Part shown: in pieces, positions 33,911 through 45,330 of the stretch
Layout of the letters: every line of letters begins with the position of its first letter
How positions within the stretch are numbered: position 1 is the stretch's first letter
Origin: Cryptomeria japonica
Taxonomy: Eukaryota > Streptophyta > Pinopsida > Cupressales > Cupressaceae
Direction of reading: 5' to 3'
Length of the DNA stretch: 64,000 nucleotides
Assembly: GCF_030272615.1 (NCBI RefSeq)
Contig: NC_081408.1
Span: forward strand, 67,931,546-67,995,545
The notes under the pieces: model-generated
What the model was told of the DNA's origin: nothing
Databases searched by the model: none
Seen by the model: the letters and a program-made list of their open reading frames with translations, nothing else
Position numbers and translations under genes: made by a program

Positions 33911-35318
33911 GTAGTCACATAAATATGTCCATTCTAATTAAATGAATATTTGCTATTTATTTAATTAAAAATTCACTAGCCATCAGTTAATTAAATTAAT
34001 ATTTAATTAATTCATCTTCAAACATTCTCCTATTAATTAAATAAATTATTTAATTTATTTTAATTAATTCATTATACCAAATTCACAATCAATTAAATGA
34101 AGAAATTATATTTATTTCATTTAATCCACTATTTCTCTTTTAAATAAATTAAATAAAACATTTATTTAAATCATTTATCCCCCCCCACTTGCATTTTTCT
34201 ACAAATACAACTTGCACACATTTATTGAAATAAAGTAATTTATTTTAAATTAAAATCCTATTTTCCCTCACTCACCAAATCCACTTGCAATCCTAAACCC
34301 CTTCTAGATTCTTCTAAACCCTTCCTAATTAGCCTAATCCATTCCCTAATTATTGTCACATTCCTAAGCAACTTGGAGTCACTTCTCAAAGACTTCAAAG
34401 TCTTTGAAAAGCATTTAATGCTTTGTGTGTTCAACAATTTAACCTCCAAAGTCTTCCAAAACCACTAATGGCTCTTACATGACCATTTATGGCTCTTACA
34501 TAACCATTTATGGTTATTTCAACTTGCACTCATGTGTCTCCTCAAGCATTTATTGCTTTGACCATGGTTATCCCTTTTGCCTTTGCACAAGAGTTTATCC
34601 ATTGGATAAAGGCTTTATTCTTTGAATAAAGAATTTATTCACTCAACCCAACCTTGACCTTAACTCCCAAGTTAACTCTCAGGTCATATCAAGCATTTAA
34701 TGCTTATTCCCTCTCCTCTCAACCTATCTCACATTGACACTTGTCATCCCAAGATTGGGTTGAAAGCCATCACATGGATCTCAAATCATTCAATCCTGAC
34801 CCTTGTTGAGATTACTCAATCTCAACCATCCATTGCTCCATTTTACCTATAAATAGAGCTCACATTCCTCATTTTCAAATCCTGAAGCATTCTCAAGCAT
34901 TTTGTCATAAATCATTAATCATCTTGTCATTTTGGTTTAAAAATAAATCATCTTAGTATCTATAGCATCTAGTATTAGCTTTTCATTCACATTTAGAGAA
35001 AATACTTTAATCTGAAACCTCCATAAGCATCCATAGTGCAAAAAGCTGTTGAGAGATACACTAGTTTGGAACTTGGAGAGGAGAGGAACAAGGAAGGAGA
35101 AGCTACCAACATGGTAGAGAGCATTTGGAGGAGCTTAGTTGCTTTTTGTAGATTCCTTAAGCTTTCTTTTTGCTTAGTAGTGTCTTTCTTGATATGCTTG
35201 CTTAGGATAGTTTTTAATTTATGATTTTCTAACATCTAACAATCGACTTCTTTTGTGTCTTGTTCGGTGTTTGTTTATCCTAACCTTGTCCTTTTTGCAG
35301 GCCATCATTTGGTGAACC
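33911..35318 (+). repeat. Probable 5' LTR of element C
   Basis: TG start at 33911 after the broken LTR of B. The body has TTAATTAAAT-type tracts to 34250, then C-rich promoter-like sequence and a TATA-like TATAAATAGAGC (34849-34860), a good plant TATA box. The end is placed near 35318, before TGGTGAACCCACCGTGAA, which may be the primer site. There is no partner LTR to confirm it. Confidence 0.5.
34849..34856 (+). promoter_or_regulatory. TATA box in LTR of element C
   Basis: CTATAAATAGAG is a canonical plant TATA box, about 470 bp upstream of the presumed LTR end. A retrotransposon promoter is the simplest reading. Confidence 0.55.
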
Positions 35319-38033
35319 CACCGTGAATCCAAGCACCCAAAAATCTTTTTAAAAAAACTAACATGTTTGAATGTTGAACTTGACACACAGGTCGCACTTT
35401 AGCGCTTTTGATCATGTTGTAGCGCTATTGAAACTTGTTATTCTAGCACTATTGTTTTTACAATAGTGCTATTGTCTCAAGTTTGGTGCTATTGTGCTTA
35501 TTTTAGCGCTTTTGTGCTTGTTCTAGCACGTTTGTATTTACTGTCAAATTCTTCTTTTAGCGCATTTGTTTCTGTAAAAACATGTTTTTGGTTAAATTAG
35601 TGCTTTTGTTTTCACACAGACTAGCGCTATTGTAACAGAACATTGTAAGGAAGGCCTTGTAACCAAAAAATTGATTTATTTTAGGCTTGTGGAAGCCCCC
35701 CTTAGGTGTGGATTTTACTAATTGTTTTCTTTTTGTGAAGGTCTAAAACTCACTTCCTTAAAATCAAAAATTTGTTTTTGGTGTTTTAAAAATTGAACAA
35801 AAACAACTTTTCTTTTCTTTCTAGTTAGGATCATTTGTTTTTGGTGCCTTAAAACTGAACAAAACAAACTTTGTTTATTGCAAGTTTAGGCTTAATTTTT
35901 CATTTGGTGCTTAAAATCAACAAGACAAATTTATTTCTAGCATCAAACTTAAGCAAAAATTTATAATCCACACTTCAATTTTTGGTGCAAATAAAATTCA
36001 CAATCAACTTGTCTCAATTTTGCAAAAGCGATTTACTTCAAGCAAACGTACTTTTTATTAAGTTGACCAGGATTTCATTTTCCTAGTTACTTAAACATAT
36101 TGCCTTTGAAGTTAAAAAGAACATCATGGTTGTTGGAGCAACATCTCCAAATTAGATAGAAAATCATTGCAATGACAAGTTAAAAAGAACCAGCGCTTTT
36201 TGTGATTGGCACACTTGTGCAAAAAGTTGGTCAAGTTGTCCTACTTCTAACACACACTATCCTCTCCCTTGGCTTTCGTGGTCCTAGGTGCAAGAGAAAA
36301 GTGTTAGTAACACTCAAATTTTTATCTTTTTAAGAGAGGCCTGCCAAGAGACACATCACTCTTGGGAACGACCTCGCATGGTAAATCCTTCGAGCCACTA
36401 TAGAAATCAGGTGAGAGCGAAATTTGTAGTCTTGGGTATAGTTGTTCCTACAGTGTAACTTTCTGAAAGGACAAATGGGCCCCACCACAAGTTACAAGGC
36501 TCTTAAGTGAGTCATTGCAAAATGAACTTATGTCCAAAGACATCAAAAATGACTAAACACCTTTAAGTAGTAGCCCACCCATTCTATTGATTGAGGATAT
36601 TTGTGATATAATTCAGTGCAAGAGCATAGATGGTTTTGCTCCCAAGATACTCACCATACATATTTCCTTGAGTAGAAACATAGCTTTTTGAAAAGTCACT
36701 TATGGATTGATGAAAGTGGTGACTCCCCCATCATAGGGATCATCTATTTGTTATGCTCATGCAAGACTTATTATATCACATCCTTACCTGCCACGACGGG
36801 ATTCATAAGGTATGTAGTACCAAAGTCAAAGAAATATCAAGATGTGCGCTGAATTTATCGCAACTAGCCATTTGACCTCAGGGATACAAAGTGTTTGAAG
36901 TGTTTTCATTTTAGTCAAAGACCAAGTAAAAATTGAGCTGACTTTAGGCTTTGGAAAGAAAACACCTAAAATACACTTAAAGGAAAGGGTCATAAAAAGT
37001 CCAAGGATTGGGTTGATCTAGACCCATACTTATTTGTGCCTTTGAGGCAACATTCTTGTGTTTGTGTTCTTGCTTTTTTTTCTTGTCAAAGAAACATCAT
37101 GAAATACAAAAATCAAAACAAGTATTCATCCAACCAAGCATTTTTGAAACCCAACCAAACATTTTTCAAAATAGCCAAAAAGATCAGAAAAACAAAGAAA
37201 AGTTTCAAACTTTATGACCATTCTTCACATCTTGAGAAAGAAGAATCTTCATCAAAACATCAACTTGAAAAGAAGACCATTGAGATCAAAGGCTTTGATC
37301 AAAAGGAGGAAATTCTTCTATCTAAATAGACAAATCTTTGTCTCTCATAGAGCTTTTCTATGTCACATGTGTCTATACCTTCAAGGCAAATCAAATGAAT
37401 TTGATCTAGAGTCATTGAACTGCGGAGCTTTTATGCAATATAGAGCTTTGAGTTATCACAAAAACCAAGGAGGCAAGATCAAACCCAACTTCTTCCCAGA
37501 CATTTGTATCACATACAACGTAGCTCGAGAAACACCACCAATGCCTGAAAGGGAAGAGGTAGAATTTGTTCCATTATGACACAAAGCTTTTATTGAAGTT
37601 AAAACATTTAATCCATTTCTCATTCACACATCATCACTTCATTTTCAACTCTCAAAACATTAAAGAGGTTCTTGTCCTAAGTTCTCTTTTAGATATTGCT
37701 TGAATCAAACACAAAACATCACCTTTTAGATTGTTTCTACATCTGGGATAAGCTCATCCTAAGAGACATATCTACATAGGTTAAAACTAGTTTATGAGTG
37801 AATCCTCTCATTACTAGGTAGTTAAGTCTGTAACACATCTCGGATTTCTCTAAACCTTATCACATCAAAACCTTATCAAACATAACAAACAATTCAAAGA
37901 AGAAAACTTTGGTAACATCCACCTTTAAGTGATAGAGATCCACATGCAAAACAACACACCAACCATCGATCTTTCATTACATCAAAAACTCATCATCATT
38001 TTCACCCAACTTCAACAAAAACTCATAAAAAAA
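35319..38033 (+). other. Long leader of element C
   Basis: About 2.7 kb separate the LTR from gag. The first part has an array of TAGCGCTATTG-like motifs (35399-35634). Then TTGGTGCTTAAAA-like phrases recur (35690-35990). Small open frames at 37036-37329 and 37214-37579 overlap in different registers and show no domain, so they are probably not genes. The rest is unremarkable. Confidence 0.5.
35399..35634. repeat. Degenerate array of (T)AGCGCTATTG motifs
   Basis: About ten copies of a motif close to TAGCGCTATTG or TAGCGCTTTTG occur at irregular spacing, several changed to AGCACT or AGTGCT. The AGCGCT core is a palindrome. The changed copies differ mainly by C-to-T or G-to-A, which suggests the array was once more uniform. 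Confidence 0.65.
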
Positions 38034-39820
38034 ATGGCTCATACCCGATCACAGTCAAGGCAATGAGAAATAGAAATTGAAGAAGAAGAGGAGGAAAATA
38101 TCAATGAATTTCAAGAAGCACTTGAAGGAAATGCTAATGACGAAAACCCAAGTACTCCTACTCCTGCAACAATAGAAAGGGCTCAGCACAACCTTCTCTT
38201 TAATAGACTTTTTGACGAAATACTTAGGAGCAATGCGGATGCTCACTTTTTAAAGCTTGTTCAAGAAGGAGCCAAACTCCCCTTTGACTTTGTTCTTGCA
38301 CAACTAAGACAAGCATCAGAACAAAAAAGTTGCCATGAGGAAGAAAGAGGTAAAGATCCCATTAGATATAACATTCCTTGAGATAACCCACCTCCTCCTC
38401 CTCCAAATGACATAGAGATGTTATGGCAACAAGTTGAAAATCTCGCCCAACAACTTCATAGTGGCGTACAGACTAATCAATTTTCACTCAATGAAATTTG
38501 TCCCTATCCCTTTGATAGGAATATTTATATGCCACCTTTTACACAAGGGTTTGAAACACCCAAGTTCAAAAAGTATAGAGGAAAAGGAGATCCTCACGAT
38601 CATGTCAGAGAATTCCATTCAGCTTGCCTCGAAGTGGCATACGAAGATACATACCTAATGCACCTTTTTCCCCAAAGCTTGGGAGGAACAACCATATCAT
38701 GGTTTTCCTAACTACCAGGTGGCATTAGGACCTTTGAAGAGCTAGTTCAGAAGTCCTTGGCACATTACTCTCATAACATTGAACGTGATATCACCATGGT
38801 TGATCTATGTAACACTAAACAAAAACCAGGTGAACTATTCTCAGTATTCTTGCAACGATGGCACCAAATGTCTAGCAGATATTCTCTTCAGTTACCTGAA
38901 CAAGAACTAATGGAAATATTTATTTCTAACTTAAACGAAGAAATGGAATTTCACCTGGATATCAAAGACACAGACTCTTTCAATGACATGATCACCAAAG
39001 GTTTAAAATGTGAGCGGGCTCTCATCAAGAAAGGACTTATCAAAATATATAATGAACCAAAGGATGGTGCTTGCCCACGCTTCAATAGTGACAAACCAAG
39101 CTTCTAGAACAAAAACAAAAATGTTGTCAATGATGGGGTTGTGGATGCAAGAACTATCAAAAGTGCACAACCTGTAGTTCAATTTGCAGGATAGAATCCC
39201 CCACCTCAGACTAACACAGTTGCTCCTCCAAATCAAGGTCGCATCACATCTCACGATGAACCCAGACCTCATTAACAAAAACAAAAGTGAACATACACTC
39301 CCTTAGGAGAACCCATCGAAACAATATTACGACAACTGGTTTCTCAAAATCTGGTAACCCTACCCAAAACATCAAACTATGAACCTCAAATCAAACCTGT
39401 ATGGTGGAGGGATACTGAACATTGTGATTTCCATCAAGGGAGAGGACACAAGACAAGAAATTGTCACAGATTGAAAGATCTTATTCAAGATCTTATTGAC
39501 CGAGGTGAAATCAAAATTGAAGGACATGACCCAAAGACAACAAACAATGATCATCTTATGTTTAAAAATCCACTTCCATCACCAGGTCAAAGGGGTCCTT
39601 CTACTTCCAGGAGAGGCACTGATACCACTGATTATACACAAGCCACGTATAATTACAGTGTAAATCACCTATACGATGCCAATGAACAAATTGCAACTAT
39701 AACCATCAAAAATCCCAGCTCCACTTGCAATGTTGTTACACGTCGCAGCAAAATTACCACAAAAGTAGCTCCACAAGGCACCCCATCTATCCCAAAGCAG
39801 TATAACCTTGTGGAATAGTT
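38034..39820 (+). pseudogene. Element C gag
   Basis: ATG 38034 opens a frame starting MAHTRSQSRQ. It has an acidic segment, the gag core KKYRGKGDPHDHVREFHSAC, GGTTISWFS and the FLQRWHQMSSRYSLQL block. A zinc-binding-like CDFHQGRGHKTRNCHRL follows (near 39420-39470), the CxxH...HxxxxC version seen in Tat gags. Stops near 38070, 38381, 38709, 39105, 39192 and 39273 interrupt what is otherwise one register. The C-terminal part extends to about 39820. Confidence 0.8.
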
Positions 39821-39827
39821 AGACAAA

Positions 39828-40790
39828 ATGCCCGCATTGATATCTATCTTAGAGCTATTGTGCCTCTCTCCATCCTATAAAACAATCTTGGATCAAGATC
39901 TCCAAGAGGCGTCAGTCCCTACAAACCTAAATATAGATCAATTCCAAGCCATGGTTGGAAGTCTAAAGTTATCACCTTGTCTCACTTTTTCCGAAGGTGA
40001 CAACTCTTCCTTCCAGCAACCTCATAACACTTCACTACACATTGAAGGATCTACCAACTAGCATAGGATCAAGTGAGTCTTGATCGATAATGGAGCCGAC
40101 CTTAATATTTGTACACTACAGTTAGTCACAGCTTTGGGATATGCAATAGAATCAGTGGATCCCCATAAGAAGATCACAATCAAAACCTATGAGGATGCAA
40201 AGAGTTCATCCAAAGGAGCTGTGGTACTACCAATCCGAGTGGGCCCGGTGGTGAAACACTTTATTTGTCAAGTCCTGGACCTTCCTCTACCATACAATTT
40301 ATTGTTAGGAAGACCTTGGATACATGCCATGCAAGCTGTTCCATCCACTTACCATCAGTGTATCAAGTTCCCACATAATGGTGTAGAGATCACAATCTTG
40401 GGCAATGCAAACCCCTTTGCATATTGTCATAATATAAGTCATCAACCAAAGATTACCCTTTTCAACAATAGAGAAGCCATCTCCTCCACATCATACATAA
40501 GTCCAGCATCTCTTGCCAATTCAAACACCACTATACCTATGCAAGAAAAGCTCAAGATGAAAGTAGCAGAGGAAGGCCTGGGAGAATACAATTTGAGTCA
40601 ACTCTTTTGTGTGGGACAAATGCCCACTTCTCCTAGAACACATGGAAAACCTCAACGGTTACTTCAAACACCACTGATCACACCAACATGTACTTTGACA
40701 CCTTTCATCCTTGGGAAGAGTCAAGAAGAAGAAACCAAAGATGAGGACTTAGTGGAATGGATCTATAAAGATCCCATCACCACCGATATG
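39828..40790 (+). pseudogene. Element C protease
   Basis: The active-site motif reads VLIDNGADLNICTLQLV (around 40080), where retroviral-type proteases have DSGA or DTGA. PYNLLLGRPWIHAMQAVPSTYHQ is the typical C-terminal LLGRPW block of plant Gypsy proteases. The 269-codon stretch 40080-40889 is open. The serine-to-asparagine change next to the catalytic aspartate may impair activity. Confidence 0.8.
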
Positions 40791-40799
40791 CTACAAGCT

Positions 40800-40920
40800 A
40801 CACTTCCCACGGATCAATATGGCAAAGGCCTCCTCATTATGCAAAGAATGGGTTATGATGGTCAGAGTGCTTTGGGACCTTGCAAATAAGGAAGACATGA
40901 ACCACTAATACCAAAATTAA
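40800..40920 (+). pseudogene. G-patch-like motif downstream of element C protease
   Basis: In the protease register the sequence reads YGKGLLIMQRMGYDGQSALG, then after a stop GRHEPLIPKLKPKDNTGLGF. The spaced glycines (GxG...MxxMGYxGxxxLG) match the G-patch (D111) pattern of nucleic-acid-binding proteins. That motif is also known at the protease end of some retroviruses and plant Gypsy elements. The assignment is by motif only. Confidence 0.6.
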
Positions 40921-42190
40921 AGCCCAAGGATAATACAGGCCTAGGCTTTCAAAAGGAGATCTTTCCTAAGCTTAGATTCAAAGGAAAACCCAACAAACCA
41001 CTATATCAGCCTATGGCAAAGAGGACACCTTTTATTATAAAAGTAGCATCAAACACCATCGCAACTCCCCCACTGAGGCTCAAAATCCCAACACAACCAC
41101 CTATAATACCAATCATCCCACCAATCAAACCAGTGATCCCATCAACAATAGCAATAACATCAATAGCACCATTATCATCAACAACTATATCAGAACCCAT
41201 AGCAGTATCTATGACACTAGTGGTTCCAGTAGAAGCAACAGAGTCAACACTACCAATACTCCCCATATCAGATTCATTGATCCCTACCATCCTTCCTGCA
41301 ACTCTGATCATTTCATCTACAAAGGTACATCAACTGATCACACTTGCAGTGTTTAACTCAAAAGACATCCCAGTATGGTATAGTAATCGGATACTAGAAA
41401 GTGACTTAGAGACTGACTCACATGAATGGGAATTTGATTCCATCCAGCTTAATACTTTAGATGAGGAAGACACATCAGTACCTCCACCTTGCAAAGACAT
41501 CCCTGTTTACGGAGAAGCACAAATAAAGATCTCTTGGGTTCCTGAGTTGAAAACTTCTTCCATAGACCCTACGTCACATCCTACGCCTGATTCTGACAAG
41601 GAGAGTACCATGAACAACCTTCACCATAATGTCTTAACCCTCACTGACACATCTAATGAAATTAACCTAATTGATGAAGTAATGTCCATTATCCATCCTG
41701 AACTCATTCAATGGAACCAACCTAATCCCCCATGTCTTGACCATTTCCAAAATGATGAGACACTCATTAACTTTTTGGAACTATGGGATAACATACCATG
41801 TGGGGATCACAAAGATGGATTTTCCATAGAACTTAATAGCGCAACCTACTTTGGGGTGGATGCCAAACCTTTTAGCTACAAAAATATAACAATAAAACAT
41901 GGATCTTCTAGTGAAAACCACACCGTGGCACTGTTTGATTCAACAAAAGTAAAAAGAAAGAGTGTATCCAATGGTGAAAACCTTTCTGAGGTGCTTGAGG
42001 ATGAAAGGTTTGACATCCTTCCCTATAGTACACAATGAGAACAATCATCATCAAGGAAACAAAAGAATACAACATGGGGACTCCTGAAATTCCTCACCAC
42101 ATACATCCGACATCTCTTCTAACTCCAGAGGAACAACCTAAGTTTGTAGAGTTATTTCAAAAGTGATAGATCAACTTTTCATGGTCATAT
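40921..42190 (+). pseudogene. Element C linker between protease and RT
   Basis: A 341-codon open stretch (41013-42038), in the same register as the protease, encodes a proline-, isoleucine- and threonine-rich segment (IPIIPPIKPVIPST). An acidic region follows, then a conserved-looking KNITIKHGSSSENHTVALFDS. No enzyme motif is seen. The frame shifts before RT (between 42038 and about 42130). Confidence 0.55.
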
Positions 42191-43570
42191 GCAGACATGC
42201 CTGGGCTTGATCCTGATTTAGTCATGCATCACCTCACAGTAGCAAAAGGAGCCAAGCCTGTCAAGCAGAAGCTTCACAAGATGCATCCTCAGATTGCAGT
42301 ACTAGTCAAAGTAGAACTCAAGAAACTCCTAGATGTTGGTTTCATTAGACCAATTGATTATGCAGATTGGATATCCAATATTGTGCTTGTCAGAAAACCA
42401 AATGGGGGCATCTGTATTTGTACTGAATTTAGAGATCTAAATAAGGCATGTCCTAAGGATGACTTCCCCCTACCAAACATCGATATCATAGTGGACCTAA
42501 TAGTAGGACATGCCATGCTTTCACTCATGGATGATCTTTCAAGATACAATTAGATAAAGATAGCACCAGAGGATCAACATAAGATAGCCTTCACATGTTC
42601 ATGGGGAACATACTACTTGAATGTAATGCCTTTCAGTCTCAAGAATGCAGGAGTGACCTATCAATGAGAAATGACCACCATCTTCCATGACATGATGCAT
42701 AGTATGATGGAAGATTATGTTGATGACTTACTAGTAAAATCACTCACCAGAGAAGATCATCTCGACGTATTAGATAAAATCTTTAATAGACTAGAACAAT
42801 ATCATGTTTGACTCAACCCAAAGAAATGTGTCTTTGGAGTAACCTTAGGGAAGCTTCTAGGATACATTATCTCAAGCAAAGGTATTGAGGTCGATCCAGC
42901 AAAGGTCAAAGCAATCATGGACATGACACCACCAAAGAACATCAGTCAGCTAAGGACATTACAAGGACGGCTACAATCCATCTGAAGATTCATTGCACTG
43001 GTAGATAAGTGTCACCCCTTTACACATCCACTACACAAAAACATCCACTTTCAGTGGGATACCAGATGCCAGCAAGCATTCCAGATGCTTAAAGACTATC
43101 TCATGAATACACCATTGCTGATCCCACCAGATCCAAGCAGACCTCTGTTACTCTATATCTCAACAACAAATATAGCATTGGGTGTACTACTAGCCCAACA
43201 TAATGCAGAAGGGAAAGAGTGTGCTATTTACTACATCTCTCGCACACTGGTTGGCTATGAACTCAATTACACCCCTCTTGAGCGAGCTTTCCTAGCAGTA
43301 ATCTTGGCAGCTACTAAACTGAGGTACTATCTATTAACACACAAGGTACAACTCATTGTGAAGATTGATCCACTCAAATACTTACTCAACAAAGCAGCAT
43401 TGATAGGCTACTTGGCCAAATGGATGATGATTCTCAATGAATTTGACATTGAGTATGTGGACCGTAAGGCTATCAAAGGACAAGTTATTATAGATCAGTT
43501 GGCCGAAGCACCACTCATAGGCGATCATCCTCTCATTTCCAATTTTCCAGATGAAGAGATATTCATGATC
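42130..43570 (+). pseudogene. Element C reverse transcriptase and RNase H
   Basis: Gypsy RT motifs: FSWSYADMPGLDPDLVMH upstream, then DFPLPNIDIIVD, CSWGTYYLNVMPF and the catalytic YVDDLLVKS (near 42718-42744), then VFGVTLGKLLGYIIS. RNase H follows with GVLLAQHNAEGKECAIYYIS and PLERAFLAVILAATKLRYY (to about 43530). Stops at 42168, 42551, 42666, 42808 and 42984 are in one register. Several are TGA or TAG where relatives have R or Q. Confidence 0.86.
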
Positions 43571-43985
43571 ACAACAACACAACCATGGAAACTATACTTT
43601 GATGGTTCGTACACTAGGCATGGCTCGGGGGTAGGCATTCTGTTTATCACACCTTAAGGTGACATCATCCTAAAGTCTTACAGACTCACATTTCCATGCA
43701 CCAACAACATAGCAGAGTATGAGGCCTTGATCACAGGACTCTGGCTAGCCATACAATGAAAGTTACAAGAACTACAAGTCTATGGTGACTCCCAACTGGT
43801 CATTCGACAAGCAACAGATGAATATCAGACCAAGGATGACAAACTCATGACATACAAACAAATGGTGGAAAAATTAAAGACATCATTTACTACTATCACC
43901 TTTGAGAAAATACCAAGAGATCAGAATCGAGCTGCTGACGCTATGGCTACTATTGCATCTCTCCTAGATATTCCACGGAATTCAA
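43571..43985 (+). pseudogene. Element C second RNase H (aRNH), after RNase H
   Basis: The domain begins WKLYFDGSYTRHGSGVGILF and continues after a stop (43655) with NNIAEYEALITGLWLA. It then has VYGDSQLVIRQATDEYQTKD and NRAADAMATIASLL. The D, E, D and D positions of RNase H are all present. This is the standard Tat-lineage place for the extra RNase H, in contrast to element A. Confidence 0.85.
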
Positions 43986-45330
43986 CACGCTACGAGTTCT
44001 TGGTAGAATGGCTTTGGATACCCGCTTATGATATCCCCAAATCTAAGAAGATATGTTGCCTTATTAGTTCTGAATCCCCATGGTACGGTGAGTTCTACAC
44101 CTATCTCCGTGATCACACCCTTCCTCCTAACCAATCGAATAACCAACATAAAACCTTCATTTGCCAAACTGCTCGATATACCATAATTGCTAAAACCCTA
44201 TACCGACGTAGTCTTGATGGTACTCTCCTTTGATGTTTGGAACAAGTTGAGATAACAAAGGCCTTGGAAGAGGTACATGAAAGAATTTGTGGAACTCATG
44301 CAAGTGGTCTGTCGCTAGCCAAGAAACTCTTGCGCACTGGATACTATTGGCCATCCATGGAAAAAGACTCCTACTACCTTGTTAGAAAGTGCAAGAAATG
44401 CCAAGTTTATGGAGACATAATACATGCACTAACATAGGAATTACAACCAATCACAACACCATGGCCCTTTTGTCAATGGGGTCTTGACCTTGTGGGTAAA
44501 ATCCATCCATCTTCATCCAATGGCCATAAATTCATTATTACTGCCACTGAATATTTCACAAAGTGGATCGAAGCTGTTCCACTTACCCAAGTTATCGGCA
44601 AGAAGATTGCCTCATTTATCCTCAATTACATCATTTGTCGGTATGGTGTACCCATGTCCATCATCACAAATAACAGTCTTCCTTTCAAAAATTAGGATGT
44701 CCATGAACTCTGTGAGAAGTTTCACATCCAACACCACTTTTCCACTCCCTATTACCCACAAGGCAATGGTCAGGCCGAAGCGTCAAACAAGAACATATTA
44801 AGAATCCTAAAGAAGATAGTCAATGATGCTAGTTGTGATTGGCATGTTCAATTGAATCTAGCACTATAGGCATATCGAACTTGCATTTGAACCCCTACAG
44901 GCACAACTCCCTACTCATTGGTCTATGGTACAAAAGCTATTTTACCTATTGAGGTCGAGATACCATCACTATGGGTTTCCTTGCACAATCTCATCGATGA
45001 TGAAGCATATAGAGTATCCTGTCTCCAAGACTTAGAGCTACTTGATGAGAAACGACAAGCTACATACAATCACCTCAAGGCCTACCAGCAACACATGAGT
45101 AGAAGCTATAATAATCAAGTTAGACCTCGTACATCTGAGGTAGATGATCTTGTTCTTTGAGAAAATCCTCATAACCAACCCAACCGAGAACATCAAGGAA
45201 AGTTTGAATCAAATTGGCTGGGTCCATATGTTGTCACTCCTATATTTGGGTCTGGGGCATATTAGTTGGCTACTTCAAAAGGAGAACCGCTAGCATATCC
45301 AATCAACAACATGCACCTCAAATAGTTATA
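43986..45330 (+). pseudogene. Element C integrase
   Basis: The HHCC module is seen as VHERICGTHASG and CKKCQVYG. The first catalytic aspartate is in WGLDLVGKI. The second reads IITNNSLPF, asparagine replacing the aspartate of the usual ITDNG. The glutamate is in YYPQGNGQAEASNK. The C-terminal KFESNWLGPYVVTP follows. Stops at 44231, 44436, 44693, 44867, 44888, 45158 and 45263 leave the frame dead. The D-to-N change (GAT/GAC to AAT/AAC) is one G-to-A step. Confidence 0.86.

Noticed and set aside
37036-37579. Two overlapping small ORFs in the leader of element C
   Set aside because: They are in different registers of the same sequence, lysine-rich low complexity, with no domain and no evidence of conservation.
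41006-41311. Minus-strand Gly/Val/Ile-rich ORF opposite the element C linker
   Set aside because: It is the mirror of the proline/isoleucine/threonine-rich linker frame and shows no independent signal.
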